Source: Margaritifera margaritifera
Taxonomy: Eukaryota; Mollusca; Bivalvia; Unionida; Margaritiferidae
Length of the DNA stretch: 64,000 bases
Reading direction: 5' to 3'
Assembly (NCBI GenBank): GCA_029931535.1
Contig: JAQPZY010001347.1
Location: 1,275,501-1,339,500 of the forward strand
Below the pieces are notes generated by a model. It did no database searches. It was given only the letters and a program-made list of their open reading frames with translations, and was not told where the DNA came from. This document shows positions 1 to 12,413 of this stretch, one piece after another (positions within the stretch are counted from its first letter, which is position 1; each line of letters opens with the position of its first letter). The translations under genes were made by a program, and so were the position numbers.

Positions 1-40
1 AGTATACCACATCAATATGCAATAAAAACTAACCTAAACA

Positions 41-204
41 CATACATACATACATACATACATACATACATACATACATACATACATACATACATACATA
101 CATACATACATACATACATACATACATACATACATACATACATACATACATACATACATACATACATACATACATACATACATACATACATACATACATA
201 CATA
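41..204. repeat. (CATA)n microsatellite
   Basis: An almost perfect tetranucleotide run of about 41 units. It is open in several frames on both strands (Tyr-Met-Cys-Val style repeats), but that is a product of the repeat and not a gene. Confidence 0.98.
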
Positions 205-664
205 AGTACATCAACACATCGTTTAAAACACTGAAAAAATATATAAACAACTACTTTTGGTAACAAAAATAATTTATTACAAATACCATGTCATACACAC
301 ATTAAAAATAATTTTCTGCCTAATATATTTAATGATATACTTTTACAAAAGGAATATCATGGGATTTATTGAGAACTAAAATAACAAATTGTAAATAGAT
401 GAAAGTGTGTGATTTAATCTTGTCAATATGATATTGAGAAGTGTTTGATTTTATCTGATTCAGTTTTCAGCATAGAAAAGGGCACATACATGTATAGCAT
501 TAATAAATCTACCTTTAATGTAGTATTTAACTTTAAAACAGGACCTTTATATACAGGAGAGCTATTGTACTACTATCAGCCTCTGCTTTGGTGTCAGCAC
601 AGATAAAACCATATACATATGTACAGACTTAATGAATCTAAAATTTTCTTTCTTCCTATGTCCT
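205..664. other. AT-rich DNA, nothing recognised
   Basis: No coding-like frame, SINE head or tandem period was seen here. Confidence 0.6.
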
Positions 665-861
665 GGGCAACAGTTTGGTGTGGGTAAATTTCATAGCACC
701 TACACCCATGGGCAACAGTTTGGTGTGGGTAAATTTCATAGCACCTACACCGATGGGCAACAGATTGGTGTGGGTAAATTTCATAGCACCTACACCCTTG
801 GGGAGGGAGCTAGATCCCAGGCAACAGTTTGGTGTGGCTTTCATAGTACTTACACTCATGG
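665..861. repeat. 45-bp minisatellite, about 4 copies
   Basis: Units start with GGGCAACAG at 665, 710 and 755. A fourth, diverged copy follows a short insertion and starts near 819. Because 45 is a multiple of 3, frames stay open on both strands, which gives spurious 71-84 residue ORFs. Confidence 0.93.
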
Positions 862-889
862 GGAGGGGGCTAAGCTTGTACATTAGTTG

Positions 890-2010
890 AACATTCTTGG
901 TTAAGATTTTGTGTTTAGCTCAGGTTTTGTGTGCACTGTATAAATGTTATATCTGGAATCACAATACTTGCTAAGTGGATGCATCTTGATGAATACTACA
1001 CCCTCATCACAAAAGTTGGTCACTGTGATGCATATTTCACACTTAACTGACTTTGGTTAAATTTTGTGTTTTCAGTTTATTTTTCAAGTTCTATTCATAC
1101 TAGAATCATGAAAATAGATAACTGTATGCATCTCTGTTAGTACCACACTCTTACAACAAAAGAAGGTCACTGTGACCTACACTTCATATTTTGCCAGCTA
1201 AAGTATTAAACTAGATGGTTGTATAAATCTCTCTTAGTACCACATGCATACAAAAAAGACCACTGTAGGATTTCACATTTTACTAGCTACGGTTAATTTT
1301 TTGCATTTAGTTCATGACCACATAGGTTTTTTGCATACTACATGTATATATTACCGAATGTAAAATCATGTAACTTGGTTATGGAATGCATCTTGATGAA
1401 CTCTACTTCTTTAATTCATTAATGGTCATCATGGCCCATATTTTACACTTCACTGACTTGGTGGGTTAAATTTTCTGTGATGTTCATTTCTCAGGCACTG
1501 TTCATGCTAGAGTTGTGAGATGGATAATGATATGCATCACTTTTACTAGCACACCCTTACAATGAAAGGAACTCATCATGACTTATATTTCATCTTTTAC
1601 AGCTGCTTTGGTTAAGTTTTTGTGTTTTGCTCATGATCACACAAGTTTTTGGCATGCTATGTGCATACTATCCTACCTAGAATTATGAATCTTGGTGAAT
1701 GGATGCATCTTGGTAAGTACTGCATCCTTTTGCCACAAGAGGTCTTTTATGAGCTGCTAGTATATTTCTTACTTCAGTGACTTTTTTTTAAAATATGCAT
1801 TTAAAGTTCATGTTTTTGGTTCTGTTATGCTCCAATCATTAAACTTGACAATTTGATGCATCTCTGTTAGTACAACCAAATAAGGTCAATGTAACCTACA
1901 TTTGTCTGCTTTACTAACATGTGTTAAGTATTTGTGTTTATGATGACATAACTTGTTCCATGCTATACATATCCTAGCCTACTCAGAAGGTTCTTTGTGA
2001 TCAGTGCGGT
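890..2010. repeat. Degenerate ~150-bp modules
   Basis: At least seven diverged modules contain a TGCATCT-like motif near 978, 1126, 1223, 1388, 1531, 1704 and 1857. Several also carry GGTCACTGTGACCTA-like blocks followed by ACATTTCA-like text. Spacing varies from about 97 to 173 bp, so this is an old, decayed tandem family. Related text occurs at 33.0-33.7 kb. Confidence 0.6.
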
Positions 2011-2440
2011 CGAAAGTAGGAATAAATATGTTTATTCAGCGGTAAACTGTCAGTGTTATTGACTATACATTGTATATTGTGACCTGTTACCCTCAACAGG
2101 TTAACTCTGTTGTACATGTGAATGCATATAGGAATTAGATGAGTGGACTGCATGCTTTCCATGTGAGCCCATATATGTAGTGGCTAATCGAGGTAATTAT
2201 AAGTGCTAACCACAAAAGATCTATTGAAATAAATAATTTCTTTTTTTTTAAATTATAAACAAATCAAATGGGGGAGCATATATATAAAATTATCTGTTAA
2301 ATGCAGCATTGATGAATATACATTCTTTATCATCTTGAAGGAAATTAACCTTTAACAAAAATGTCAGCACCCTGAATACAATATTTCCCAAGGTGAGATT
2401 CATCATCAAATATATGTTATAAGACACAATTTCCACATCA

Positions 2441-2650
2441 CCCCTGCAGGCTTGGGGATGTAAAATAGGCCCAGTGTGCTCACCTGCAGGCTTAGGGATG
2501 TAAAATAGGCCCAATGTGCTCACCTGCAGACTTGGGGGTGTAAAATAGGCCCAATGTGCTCACCTGCAGGCTTGTTGGTGTATAATAGGCCCAATGTGCT
2601 CACCTGCAGGCTTGGGGGTGTAAAACAGGCCCATTGTGCTCACCTGCAAG
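2441..2650. repeat. 40-bp minisatellite, 5 copies
   Basis: CTGCAGG-type unit starts lie at 2444, 2484, 2524, 2564 and 2604, with a partial copy at 2644. Each unit contains a PstI-like CTGCAG and a TAAAATAGGCCC block. Confidence 0.95.
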
Positions 2651-2687
2651 TCATAAGAGGCATTAAATGGAGGCAGAAACTGTTGTG

Positions 2688-2835
2688 ACTGAGTGGTTAG
2701 TTGCAAGACTCATGACTGAAAGGTTACAGGTTTGAATCCTACCATTGGATCAGCCGAGATCGGTCATTGAGGCATGTCCTTGGGCAAGGTACTTTGCTTC
2801 AATTACCTCAACACTAAATAACCTACTTGTGTTGC
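2688..2835 (+). mobile_element. tRNA-derived SINE (probable)
   Basis: An A-box-like TGACTGAGTGGTTAG is followed by a B-box-like GGTTTGAATCC. About 45 bp further on comes CCTTGGGCAAGGTACTTTGC, a central block shared by many metazoan SINEs. A tRNA-like head plus a conserved body is the SINE layout. The exact family and 3' end were not determined. Confidence 0.72.
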
Positions 2836-3807
2836 TTTGCCATAGGACACCATACAAAACCAATATCCACATTGTAAAAGTCATACAGTTTGGCCTATCA
2901 AGATTTAAAAAATGAAATATTAAATGATGTACTAGTTACTTGTCTGTCGCAAACACAATCAAAATTGGGGTTAACAAGATCAAGAAAAATGTCTAAATAT
3001 TGTTAAAATGCACTTGAATCTTACATGTATTTATAACCCAACTAGATTTTAAAATATAAGTATCCCTCATTAATCCAATCTCTCTTAGGCAGTCATTTTT
3101 TTTTCCCATAACCAAAAGTAACTTTACTCCTCAGTGAAGTAATTTTTTTTTATTTTTCAAATCAGAAGCTGTCAAACTTGAAAGTCTTCTCTTTTGTTCA
3201 GACCCCTGCCAATTCTGGGCTATGACCCATGGATCATAACCATAAATATATCATGCTTCTAATGGGTCAGAGAATTCTAATTTTTTCACAGATCATTTTA
3301 CACAGGAACTTCTAATACATGATGTGTAACAATTGTGAAATCCACAAGACCTAGGGTCCCATGAATAAAAGTAATCCACAGTAAAATACTTAATTCACAG
3401 AAATGACCCTTAATTATGCAGTCAGTGCAAGTTTTTATGTTGGAGTTCATTTATCACATGTTCAAGTTAAGTCCTGGCCTGGCCCCATAGTCAAGAAAAT
3501 GTCTAATTGAACTCAGATGCAGTTTTAATCTTGATGAAATTCACATCAAATACATAATTCCTTTCTTCCTCATACTGAACTGTCTTGATGATCTTGCTAT
3601 CCTAGTTGATGCTATCTGCAAATCTGTATCTTTTCTGAAACATCTCAGGATGTGCAATGACGGCATGTGCAAATCACAACAATCTAATTTGGCAGAGATC
3701 ACAGGGAGTCACACAAGAGGTCTGCTTGAACAAGACTAACCTAGAGTGTAATACATGTAGGGAGGTTTTTCCAAATAAAGGGATAGTCTAATATGTAATG
3801 AACAGTT
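2836..3807. other. Non-coding DNA, nothing recognised
   Basis: AT-rich sequence with no open frame of note and no clear tandem period. Confidence 0.55.
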
Positions 3808-4026
3808 ACCATATATACTCACGTGTAAGCCAGGTCCAAATGCAAACAACAAAGACCATGATCTGCCGTCGCATAATGTGCTGACAGATGAGGGTCTATG
3901 TTGTTTGTTCTACTGATCAGTCCTTACAAACTGTATAGACCCAGATGTGCTGGCGCATTATGCGATGGCAGATCTGGGTCTATGCAGTTTGCAGTTGGTA
4001 TCGGCATATGTGTGAGTATATATGGT
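3808..4026. mobile_element. Palindromic MITE, copy 1
   Basis: The ends are inverted: ACCATATATACTCAC at 3808 and its complement ending at 4026. Each half also contains a smaller palindrome around GCATAATGCG flanked by CAGATCTG-like text, so the 219-bp unit can fold on itself as a whole and within each half. Related copies lie at 22084, 22503 and 44188. It encodes nothing, so it is a non-autonomous element. Confidence 0.85.
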
Positions 4027-4275
4027 AGGTCACTGATTAAGAACAGGCTCTATAAAGATACACATTATTAATGAAATTCAGGAAGACAAAGAAAATAAAT
4101 TACATTTTAATTTAAAAAACAAAAATTGTTTTGATCCTTGTGTTCCACATTCAAGTGATTCTTTTAAATTCGCAAAAATATATCTGTTCAAATAATTTTG
4201 AAATTATCATTTTTGAAATGGCAAAATTGTGAAAATGTTGCCATAAGATTTCCTTTGATTAATCAGTGTTATTTA

Positions 4276-4400
4276 TTTAGGCTGGGATTTAAAACTCTAA
4301 AATAAGCATTTTTAAATATAAAATAATGATTATCATTTAGACTGGGATTTAAAACTCTAAAATAAGCATTTTTAAATATAAAATAACGATCACGATTTAG
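4276..4400. repeat. 60-bp direct duplication
   Basis: TTTAG-GCTGGGATTTAAAAC-type units start at 4276 and 4336. A third, truncated start is at 4396. Confidence 0.92.
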
Positions 4401-4498
4401 GCTGCTACATCACACAGTCGTATCATGTAATCACCAAAAAACAATGGCTTATTGCTCTTGTGAAATGAATTTTGTTATTTCATGCATTTATATGGTCC

Positions 4499-4640
4499 AG
4501 TCAGACTCATTGTAATATGAGTTGAATAACACTCTGATGAAGATTGACACACTCTTTGTAATATGAGTTGTATAACACTGATGAAGATTGACACACTCTC
4601 TTTGTAATATGATGAAGATTTCCATACTTTTTGTAATACA
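4499..4640. repeat. Outlying copies of the 5.9-7.1 kb satellite
   Basis: About three diverged units share TGTAATATGAGTTG, ATAACACT and GATGAAGATT blocks with the large array at 5911-7085. They are separated from it by about 1.3 kb of unrelated sequence. Confidence 0.85.
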
Positions 4641-4645
4641 GTGAA

Positions 4646-5252
4646 ACCCTTCAAAACTGAATCCTCCGTATACTGGAATTCTCTCAACTCTGAAAACTGA
4701 AACAAATTTCAATCCCAAATTTAAATTTTACACTTTTAAAAATCCCATAAAACTGAAACTCACTCCAAACTTGGAAATGTATTTTAGCTGCTAAATTTCT
4801 GTCACATGCTGGCCCAGATTATTTACGTTGTGAAAATACTGTAGTAGGCTTATTGGTGATAAAACGTACCTAGGGCACACGAGGTTAAAACAATACTTGA
4901 TGAATGCTGACACAGATTAGGGTTGACAATAGGCCAATCCTAAGTCTTTGCACCATAAAAAGGAGCCAGATTTTGAGGTAAATTATTAATAACTACATGC
5001 TTTTTGATAACCCGTTTAAGAAAGATTATGTTTTTCTGTTTATTATCTAATTGTGATTAATGCTATTTGTTTGTATAAATGATCTATAGAACCTTTCTTG
5101 TTTTTGTTTATGAAATCCCTGAGCTTTATTTACTAGGCATGAGGCCTCGCTTTAGATGCTTTGCCGACGAAGACCATCAAAACAGTATTCTAAAAGTCAG
5201 ATTCACTCAATTGATTTTCAAAGGAAAAAAATCATGTATTTACATACCTAGC
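4646..5252. other. Non-coding DNA, nothing recognised
   Basis: AT-rich spacer between satellite copies. A 75-codon frame at 5079-5306 runs into a repeat and has no recognisable domain. Confidence 0.5.
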
Positions 5253-5410
5253 CATGACTGTCATTTGTCTTCACTCGCTTGTCAAGATATCAGAACAACC
5301 AGCTAAGTGTTGTAGGATTGAACTATCCTTGCATGACTGTCATTTGTCTTCACTCGCTTGTCAAGATATCAGAACAACCAGCTAAGTGTTGTAGGATTGA
5401 ACTATCCTTG
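5253..5410. repeat. 79-bp tandem duplication
   Basis: Two near-identical units start at 5253 and 5332 with CATGACTGTCATTTG. A third start at 5411 diverges after a few bases. Confidence 0.95.
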
Positions 5411-5745
5411 CATGATCAAATTTGTCTGATCAGAGAGTATGAATCTGTGCCAAAACCTACGTTGAAGAAAGTAGGAGAAGAATTTGGCATATAAACATTA
5501 TGAATTATACGGAGTATTTAAACATCATGGATTATCATTCATAATTCTAATGGACTTTTAGTAAAGTTTAAAAGTATCTTGTTTCTTAAATGTTTCTTGA
5601 GATGAGGACTGTGTTTCTGTGTGAAAAAACTGCTATTCACGTGACCGGATGTGATTTTTTGAAGGAATGTATGTTGTTCAGCTAAATTTTCATTAAATGT
5701 TAAAAAAAACAACAGGTTTCTTAATTTGTGCACTCTTATAATTAC

Positions 5746-5747
<2 letters not shown>

Positions 5748-5838
<91 letters not shown>
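5748..5838. repeat. (CT)n followed by (CA)n microsatellite
   Basis: About 36 CT units change directly into about eight CA units. Confidence 0.98.
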
Positions 5839-5910
5839 AATCAAATAAGCACTTATAAAAAGACATACTTGTTCACATCAGTGAAATCCTCAGTAAACCA
5901 AAAACCTTTG

Positions 5911-7085
5911 TATTATGAGTTGTATAACACTCCTACAAAGATTTCCACACTCATTATAAAATATCAGTTGTATAACACTCCTACAAAGATTTCTACACTC
6001 ATTATAAAATATCAGTTGTATAACACTCCTACAAAGATTTCCACACTCATTATAAAATATCAGTTGTATATAACACTCCTACAAAGATTTCCACACTCAT
6101 TATAAAATATCAGTTGTATAACACTTACGAAGATATCCACACTCTTTTTCTAATATGAGTTGTATAATGCTTGGATGATAATTCCAAACTCTTTGTAATA
6201 TGAGTTGAAGAACTCTCTGATGAAGATTTCCACACACTGTGTAATATGAGTTGAATAACTCTCTGATGAATATTTCCACACACTGTGTTATATGAATTGT
6301 GTAACACTGATGAATATTTCCACACCCTTTGTAATACAAGTTGAATAACTCTCTGATGAAGATTTCCACACAGTGTAATATGAATTGTATAACACTGATG
6401 AATATTTCCACACCCTTTGTAATACAAGTTGAATAACTCTCTGATGAAGATTTCCACACACTGTGTAATATGAATTGTATAACACTGATGAATATTTCCA
6501 CACTCTTTGTAATATGAGTTGAATAACTCTCTGATGCAGATTTCCACACACTGTGTAATATAAATTGTATAACACTGATGAAGATTTCCACACTCTTTGT
6601 ACTATGAGTTGAATAACTCTCTGATGAAGATTTCCACACACTGTGTAATATAAATTGTATATCACTGATGAAGATTTCCACACACTTTGTAATATGAGTT
6701 GTACTATTTAACACTTATGAATATTTCCACTCTTTGTAGTATGAGTTATATAACTCTGACGAAGATTTCCATACTCTTTGTAATATGAGTTGAATAACTC
6801 TCTAATGAAGATTTCCACACATTTTGTAATATGAGTTCTATAACACTGATGAATGTTTCCACTCTTTGTAATACAAGTTGAATAACTTTCTCATGAAGAT
6901 TTCCGTACTCTTTGTAATATGAATTGTTTAACATTGATGAATATTTCCACGCTTTGTAATAGGAATTGTTTAGCACCGATGATTATTTCCACTCTTTGTA
7001 ATAGGAGTTGTATAACTCTCTGAACAATATTTCCACTCTTTGTAATAGGGATTGTATAACACTGATGAATATTTCAACTCTTCAT
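5911..7085. repeat. 48-54 bp satellite array, about 22 copies
   Basis: The left part (5919, 5967, 6015, 6063, 6113) has a strict 48-bp period with one 2-bp insertion. From about 6130 the units become more diverged, and two monomer types alternate: one with AATAACTCTCTGATGAAG and one with TATAACACTGATGAATATTT. This gives a dimeric period of a little over 100 bp. The minus-strand reading frames of up to 204 codons here are repeat artefacts. Confidence 0.93.
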
Positions 7086-8378
7086 GTACATAAATATTTG
7101 CTTGTTGTTAAATGTCACTGCGTACAAAGTGGTTTCTACAAATTGTATTAAAGTGTCATCCTAACATTTAATAGGCCATTTCAGTGATTTTTGCATCATT
7201 TATTTATTTATTCATTGCACTATTTGAACACAGCATTTTAAGTGAAAACCTTGTTAGAAGAATTTTGAATATTTAGTAATCATGTTTATATGGAAATGAT
7301 TGGATTTCACGACATTTAAGCAATTTGTGCATTTTTTTTACAAATTGATTTGTCCTAGTTTAGTGCCACTTTGTTAGCACAAGAATATGTTTGGCTTAGC
7401 CAGAAAAAATTATTAGGCATGTTTACATGCACATGTATACTGTATGACCATTTAAGCTATTTTTTCATGTTTTATCAGTCATTTACACTTTTTACACTTA
7501 GACATTTTTAGTGAAAACCTTGTAAGCACAGTTACTCAGAACTGCTCGAAAATGCAAAAAGCAAATTAAATTTGTAAGGCCTGTTTTTTTGTATCTATAG
7601 ATTACCTAGTTAAAGTTTTTTGCTATTTAAATGAATTTTGCCAGGTTTTTTGTTTACTTGGCCATTTTGGACTTGTACTTTTTGAGTGGCTGCAGTAGGG
7701 GCATGGTGTTTTACAAAACAAAAATCCAGCCTTCAATTTAATGGATTTATCAGTACAGCCATAAATTTATCCAGAGTTGTAAAGGTTGCACAAGCTTGAC
7801 TTATATCTGGATATACACAGTAGAGGGTATGAACAAGTTTGTACACAGTTGGTGAGAAACCTATTTTTAGACCTATGGGCCAGAGAAAACTGTCTAAATC
7901 AGACCCATTTTAATACCTCCTGGTTTTTATAAGAATACTTGTTCTAGACTTAGAAAGAAATGTACATCTAGAAAGAAGAAACAACTCAGTTAGAAATGTG
8001 TAGTTTACAGGCCTCAGGCAGTTTAGCAGTTTATGTGGATAAGTCATTAACCTTGTAAAGCATCTAAGACACATTTCTCCCTCTCCTGAACCTTTATCAG
8101 TCTTTTGCCAATATACACAGGGCTGTAGACTATGGTAATTCACCAGGACTGACACACTACACAAGAACCCTACTGCTTCAGTACCTGTTCTGATGTGTAT
8201 TCATTTTGGTTTCAGAAATATAAGGATTTAATAACATGTAAGTGTACTGTGGCTGTAAGTTTGGATTTATCCATGGTATGGAGTATTTTTTCAATGTCAT
8301 GGGCTATGATCATATTGGTTCAAAAGGGAAGTGTACGTTGCACAAGTATCATTCAGTGTTTTTTTTGTTTTTAGTATG
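7086..8378. other. Non-coding DNA, nothing recognised
   Basis: AT-rich, with scattered TTTTGCATTT-like and TGAAAACCTTGTTAG-like words (the latter near 7243 and 7512). No coding signal or element boundary was identified. Confidence 0.5.
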
Positions 8379-8690
8379 AATGGGAACGGAGTCAGGGCCC
8401 ATCATTGTGTGAGTAAAATGAGTACTATTGGGAATCGAGTTGGGGCCCATCGTTGTGTGAGTAAAATGAATACCATTGGAAAGAGAGTCAGTTATGTGAT
8501 TAAAATTAGTATCATTCAGAAGGGAGCCAGAAACCATCATGTGAATAAATTCAGTAGGATTGTGTGAGTCAAATTATTACCATTGGGAATGGAGTCAGAA
8601 CCCATCATTGTGTCAGTAAAAAGAGTAACATTGGGAATTTAATCAGAGCCCATCATTGTTTGGGTAAAATGAGTATCATTTGCAAAAAAA
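8379..8690. repeat. ~57-bp degenerate minisatellite, about 6 copies
   Basis: Repeated blocks read roughly ATTGGGAAT-GGAGTCAG-GCCCATCATTGTGTGAGTAAAATGAGTA with substitutions and deletions. Frames open on both strands follow from the repeat. Confidence 0.85.
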
Positions 8691-10194
8691 TTGTAAGGAG
8701 TAAATTGGTGAACTTGGGAATATGGCATGATTTTGACATTATCTTCTTGAAACAGAAGCCCATTATCAGCCCCTTGGTAACCTCTGTAAAATTCCTGCAG
8801 CTTGTTTAGATATGCAAGTTGCTGAGCAAAATTATTCACCTCAAACTAGAATAGCAAAATTGTTTGCACACACAAATTTCCATTATAAAAATGTGGAAGT
8901 TACAAATATTGTTGTAACTCTGACTCAAAGTTTTTTTCATGACTATGGGATTGATCTTTAATGTAAATGAATCAGAGTAAAGGGATAAAATCTTTTGTGA
9001 ATACATGCACCTTGAAAATTGATTTTAAATTGGTCTTTATTCCTTACTCTATCGTGGACAGTAAGAGCTAACAAAGAGTCCAAAGAGTCCAAACAGACAA
9101 GGACTTTTATTCTACACCATCATTCTTTGGAAACTGTTAATAAATGCCCCAAAAGAAATATTTTAAAATTTCACAGATTTCCATATTTTAGCAATTTATT
9201 TCTGAAAATATCATTACCAATTGATCAGATTATTGTCCAAAATGAGGGGCTTTGACTCCATTCCCAATCACTCAAGAAATATCCTAGCAGTGTCTGAGTC
9301 ATCATATTTGTTGAATTACAGGTTAAAGCCTCTTATTGTTTTTACCAATATTTTTCCAACCCGTGGGACTTAGCCACAGGACCCGCCTCCCCCTGTCTCT
9401 AAAAATTACTCAGTTACCTCCTTAAAACTGTTTTATTTTCCATTAATACCATATACTCTTGTCTAGCTGCGTAGCATGGTTAGATATAGTTGTTAATTTT
9501 CTGTCATCGTCATGGTCAAAGTTTTGCATTAAAGTTTTTGAAAGTCAGAAATTTGGGTATACTGTAAAGCATACAGGCAAGACATTGGGTTCTGCAGAAT
9601 TTATCTTAAGTAAATGTAATACCACTTTACTTAGCACAATATGAATGTGCTTTTGTATGTTTATTTAATGTAGTACCAGTTTACTAGCACAATATGAATG
9701 GGCTTTTGCATGTTTTTACATTTCACAAGATTACATCAGCAGCAGTAAGTCCTTTAATTGTCCATTTGTTCCTAAAAGTGCCTCCTGATATGCATAAAAT
9801 AACCCTATCAATGAGTTGCACCTTTTACCCTCCCTCTGTAAAAACTTCCTTGCTGAAGTACTTTATATGTATGTGTAGGGCTTGAAAATGTTTTTCCTAT
9901 GAGTTCAGGCCAGTTCAGGTTGGTTTGACATGCAGTTTTGTGATGCTAACTGTATTCAGCTGCAGAATTGTTCATGTTTTTTTTTAACCACTTATTTTTT
10001 GAAGGTATTTGGTTTATAATTATGCACCTGGTATAAATTAATTCTGTAGGAATAAGGGTCATACATGATTAGCTGTGTCCAAAAGTTTGCTGTAGCACTC
10101 AGGAAAGACTGACGTGAACCCTCTGACTTCAAATCTTCCCTCGAGCTCTGATAAATATTGGTGTTCAGCAAACCATGTAGATCCCTGTAATCAT
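8691..10194. other. Non-coding DNA with one short duplication
   Basis: No gene seen. A roughly 60-bp direct duplication (TTTACTAGCACAATATGAAT type) lies at about 9618-9715. A cytosine-rich patch near 9365-9400 may be a remnant of a mobile element but cannot be named. Confidence 0.5.
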
Positions 10195-10495
10195 ACTCAA
10201 TGTCAAAAATACACCTCAACCCATACATATTAAATCTGTGTAATTGCATGCATTTATTCTCAATGTCAAAAATACACCTCACCGATATACATTAAATCGG
10301 TGTAATTGCATGCATTTATACTCAATGTCAAAAATACACCTCACCGATATACATTATATCTGTGTAATTGCATGCATTTATACTCAATGTCAAAAATACA
10401 CCTCAACCCATATATATTAAATCTGTGTAATTGTATGCAAAAATACACCTCACCCCATATACATTAAATCTTCGTAATTGAATGCATTTGTAACC
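10195..10495. repeat. 62-bp minisatellite, about 5 copies
   Basis: TGTCAAAAATACACCTCA-type starts lie at 10201, 10264, 10326 and 10388. A shortened last copy follows. Each unit includes a TGCATGCATTTA block. Confidence 0.94.
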
Positions 10496-10739
10496 ATTTC
10501 AGTTTTTATTTAATAATATAAAGACAAACATGACATGTCATCAGAAGAATGGCACAAAAAACTTTAGGAAGATAAACTTTTCCCCAGAAATGTAAACATG
10601 ATGAACTCTGAAAAAATTGAAACAAAGATTACTGTTGCAAATCCAAAGATCTTGATACAGCTGTTTCTAGTTTGACTTATTTCTCTTGTTTGGGTTTGAA
10701 GACAGGTGTTGCAGTAATAGATTAAGTGTGCAACTACAG

Positions 10740-10981
10740 ATATATATATATATATATATAAAGCAGCATTGCATATAACATTTTACACTTTTATAATGTG
10801 GGTGGGTATGGTCATGGATCCCCTTACATTATGTAATTATAGTTAAATATATATATATATAACCCAATATAAGGCATCATCACATATAACATTTTACACT
10901 TTTATAATGTGGGTATGGTCATCGATCCCCTTACGTTATAATATTTATATATATATATACATGTATATACATATACATACA
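10740..10981. repeat. Degenerate left copies of the 101-bp satellite plus (TA)n
   Basis: Two diverged copies of the 101-bp unit (CATTTTACACTTTTATAATG and CCCCTTACATTATG blocks) are joined by TATATA runs. They lie just left of the Tigger/pogo insertion, and the regular array resumes on its right, so the transposon split one array. Confidence 0.88.
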
Positions 10982-10983
10982 TA

Positions 10984-12411
10984 CAGAGGAACCTCGTTAA
11001 TCCGGACTACGTTTATCTGGAAACCTCGCTATCCGGACATAGTTCAACAGGAACTGAATTCCTAAACGTTAATTTGCTCTGTGAATCAAGAATTAAGTAT
11101 TCCAGATCCGGAAATCAAAATAGAGGACCAAAGTGTAAAATTACTATAAAACTTGCCTCGATAAACCGGAAATAATCTGTCCAAAAATAAGAACATTCGA
11201 AGAATCGTATATGAAAATACTGTCAGTCCGATGACACAGATTCACCTACGTAAATTTGGAGGTGTGTCAATGTATCAATCTCTGATTGGTCAAATTCTAG
11301 TGGTACTTTTAAGTTATAAATTAATCACGTGATCATGTGTGTGGAAAAACTTCAAGTAGCGTGACTGTATTGTAACCATCAATTGTATAAACAATGTCTG
11401 TTTTTGCTAGTCGCCGACAACCGGGGTGTTAATAATGAAATAAACACACTGGGATCAAATCATCCATACTTTTGACATAACATATGGTTGATAAATTAAG
11501 TGTGTCATTAAGTCTCTTTTGTTGTTTACCAATTGTATGTAACAATCACAGTGTGGACAGTATAGGGTTTCCTTTCAGAATAAAAAGCCATGTCAGTTAT
11601 TGGCTCATTAGCAGCTATTACAGTCATAAAATACAACTTATCAAAATGACTGCACTTTATTAGTTTACCATAATGCATTTAACTGCGAGATATCAGTTTG
11701 TATTCGTTGTACATTTTACATTATTATGGTGACACCATCAAGCAAGCGTAGACGAGTCGAGATACCGGCCAGCATAAAAAAGAAGATTTGCCAGCACAAA
11801 GAAGATCACCCAAAAATTACCATTCAAGATATCCGCCGGCATATTATAGCTGACTCATCCTTAGACATTGGCAAGTCGACAATTGAGGACATCATAAAAT
11901 ACAAGGACAGATGGTTGTCTGTACCTGCTGACTCAGCAGACCTAACCCGGGTTCGCCACACCAAATATCAAGTCGACAATGCTCTATGGACACTATTGAG
12001 AACCATTGCAGATCGATCCGCCAATGAATCCAGGCAAACAAAGGTCACAGATTTCTTCAGGAAATTTACATAATAAATGTATGTACAGTACATACATGTA
12101 CATGTACATAGTGTGATGTGTTCGATGTGTAAATTGTTTAAACTTCTATTTACGGGTATGTACAAGTGCAATTTATAATAGAGTGAAATAAACACAAGTC
12201 AATAGATGTATTCATTGATTTATTTCAACCTTTATTGAATATACAGTACATTTACAGCTAGCAATTATATGTACATGTACAGTACATGTACATGTATATG
12301 GTATGATGACATCATAAAATAAAAATGTGCATGATTCAATTATCCGGAAAACTCATTAATCCGGACATATCCACTTGGAACAAAGATGTCTGGATTAACA
12401 AGGTTCCTCTG
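10984..12411 (+). mobile_element. Tigger/pogo-type DNA transposon, internally deleted
   Basis: The element is 1428 bp, flanked by TA dinucleotides (10982-10983 and 12412-12413), the duplicated target of the Tc1/mariner/pogo superfamily. The left end reads CAGAGGAACCTCGTTAATCC and the right end is its inverse with two mismatches over 24 bp. Further TCCGGA-containing subterminal repeats sit just inside both ends. Inside is one 115-codon frame with the transposase N-terminal DNA-binding region and C-terminal tail but no DDE catalytic core. It is therefore non-autonomous. It interrupts the 101-bp satellite. Confidence 0.92.
11726..12073 (+). CDS. Truncated Tigger/pogo transposase: DNA-binding domain plus C-terminal tail
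   Basis: An intact 115-residue frame inside the transposon. Residues about 12-60 match the CENP-B/Tigger N-terminal helix-turn-helix pattern, ending in IGKSTIEDIIKYKDRWL, which is the family's recognition-helix region. Residues about 75-95 (RVRHTKYQVDNALWTLL) look like the start of the second, CENPB-type HTH. The frame then passes directly to a tail with QTKVTDFF, typical of the extreme C-terminus of Tigger/pogo proteins and fitting the PCNA-interacting box pattern Q-x-x-(hydrophobic)-x-x-F-F. Everything between, including the DDE nuclease (normally about 300 residues), is missing, yet the frame stays open. It could bind transposon ends without cutting, or it could be a passive deletion product. 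Expression is unknown. Confidence 0.8.
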   Translation: MVTPSSKRRRVEIPASIKKKICQHKEDHPKITIQDIRRHIIADSSLDIGKSTIEDIIKYKDRWLSVPADSADLTRVRHTKYQVDNALWTLLRTIADRSANESRQTKVTDFFRKFT

Positions 12412-12413
12412 TA

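Noticed and set aside
6100..6714. 204-codon minus-strand frame
   Set aside because: Pure satellite translation (repeated SVWKSSSESYST type). Three frames are open together.
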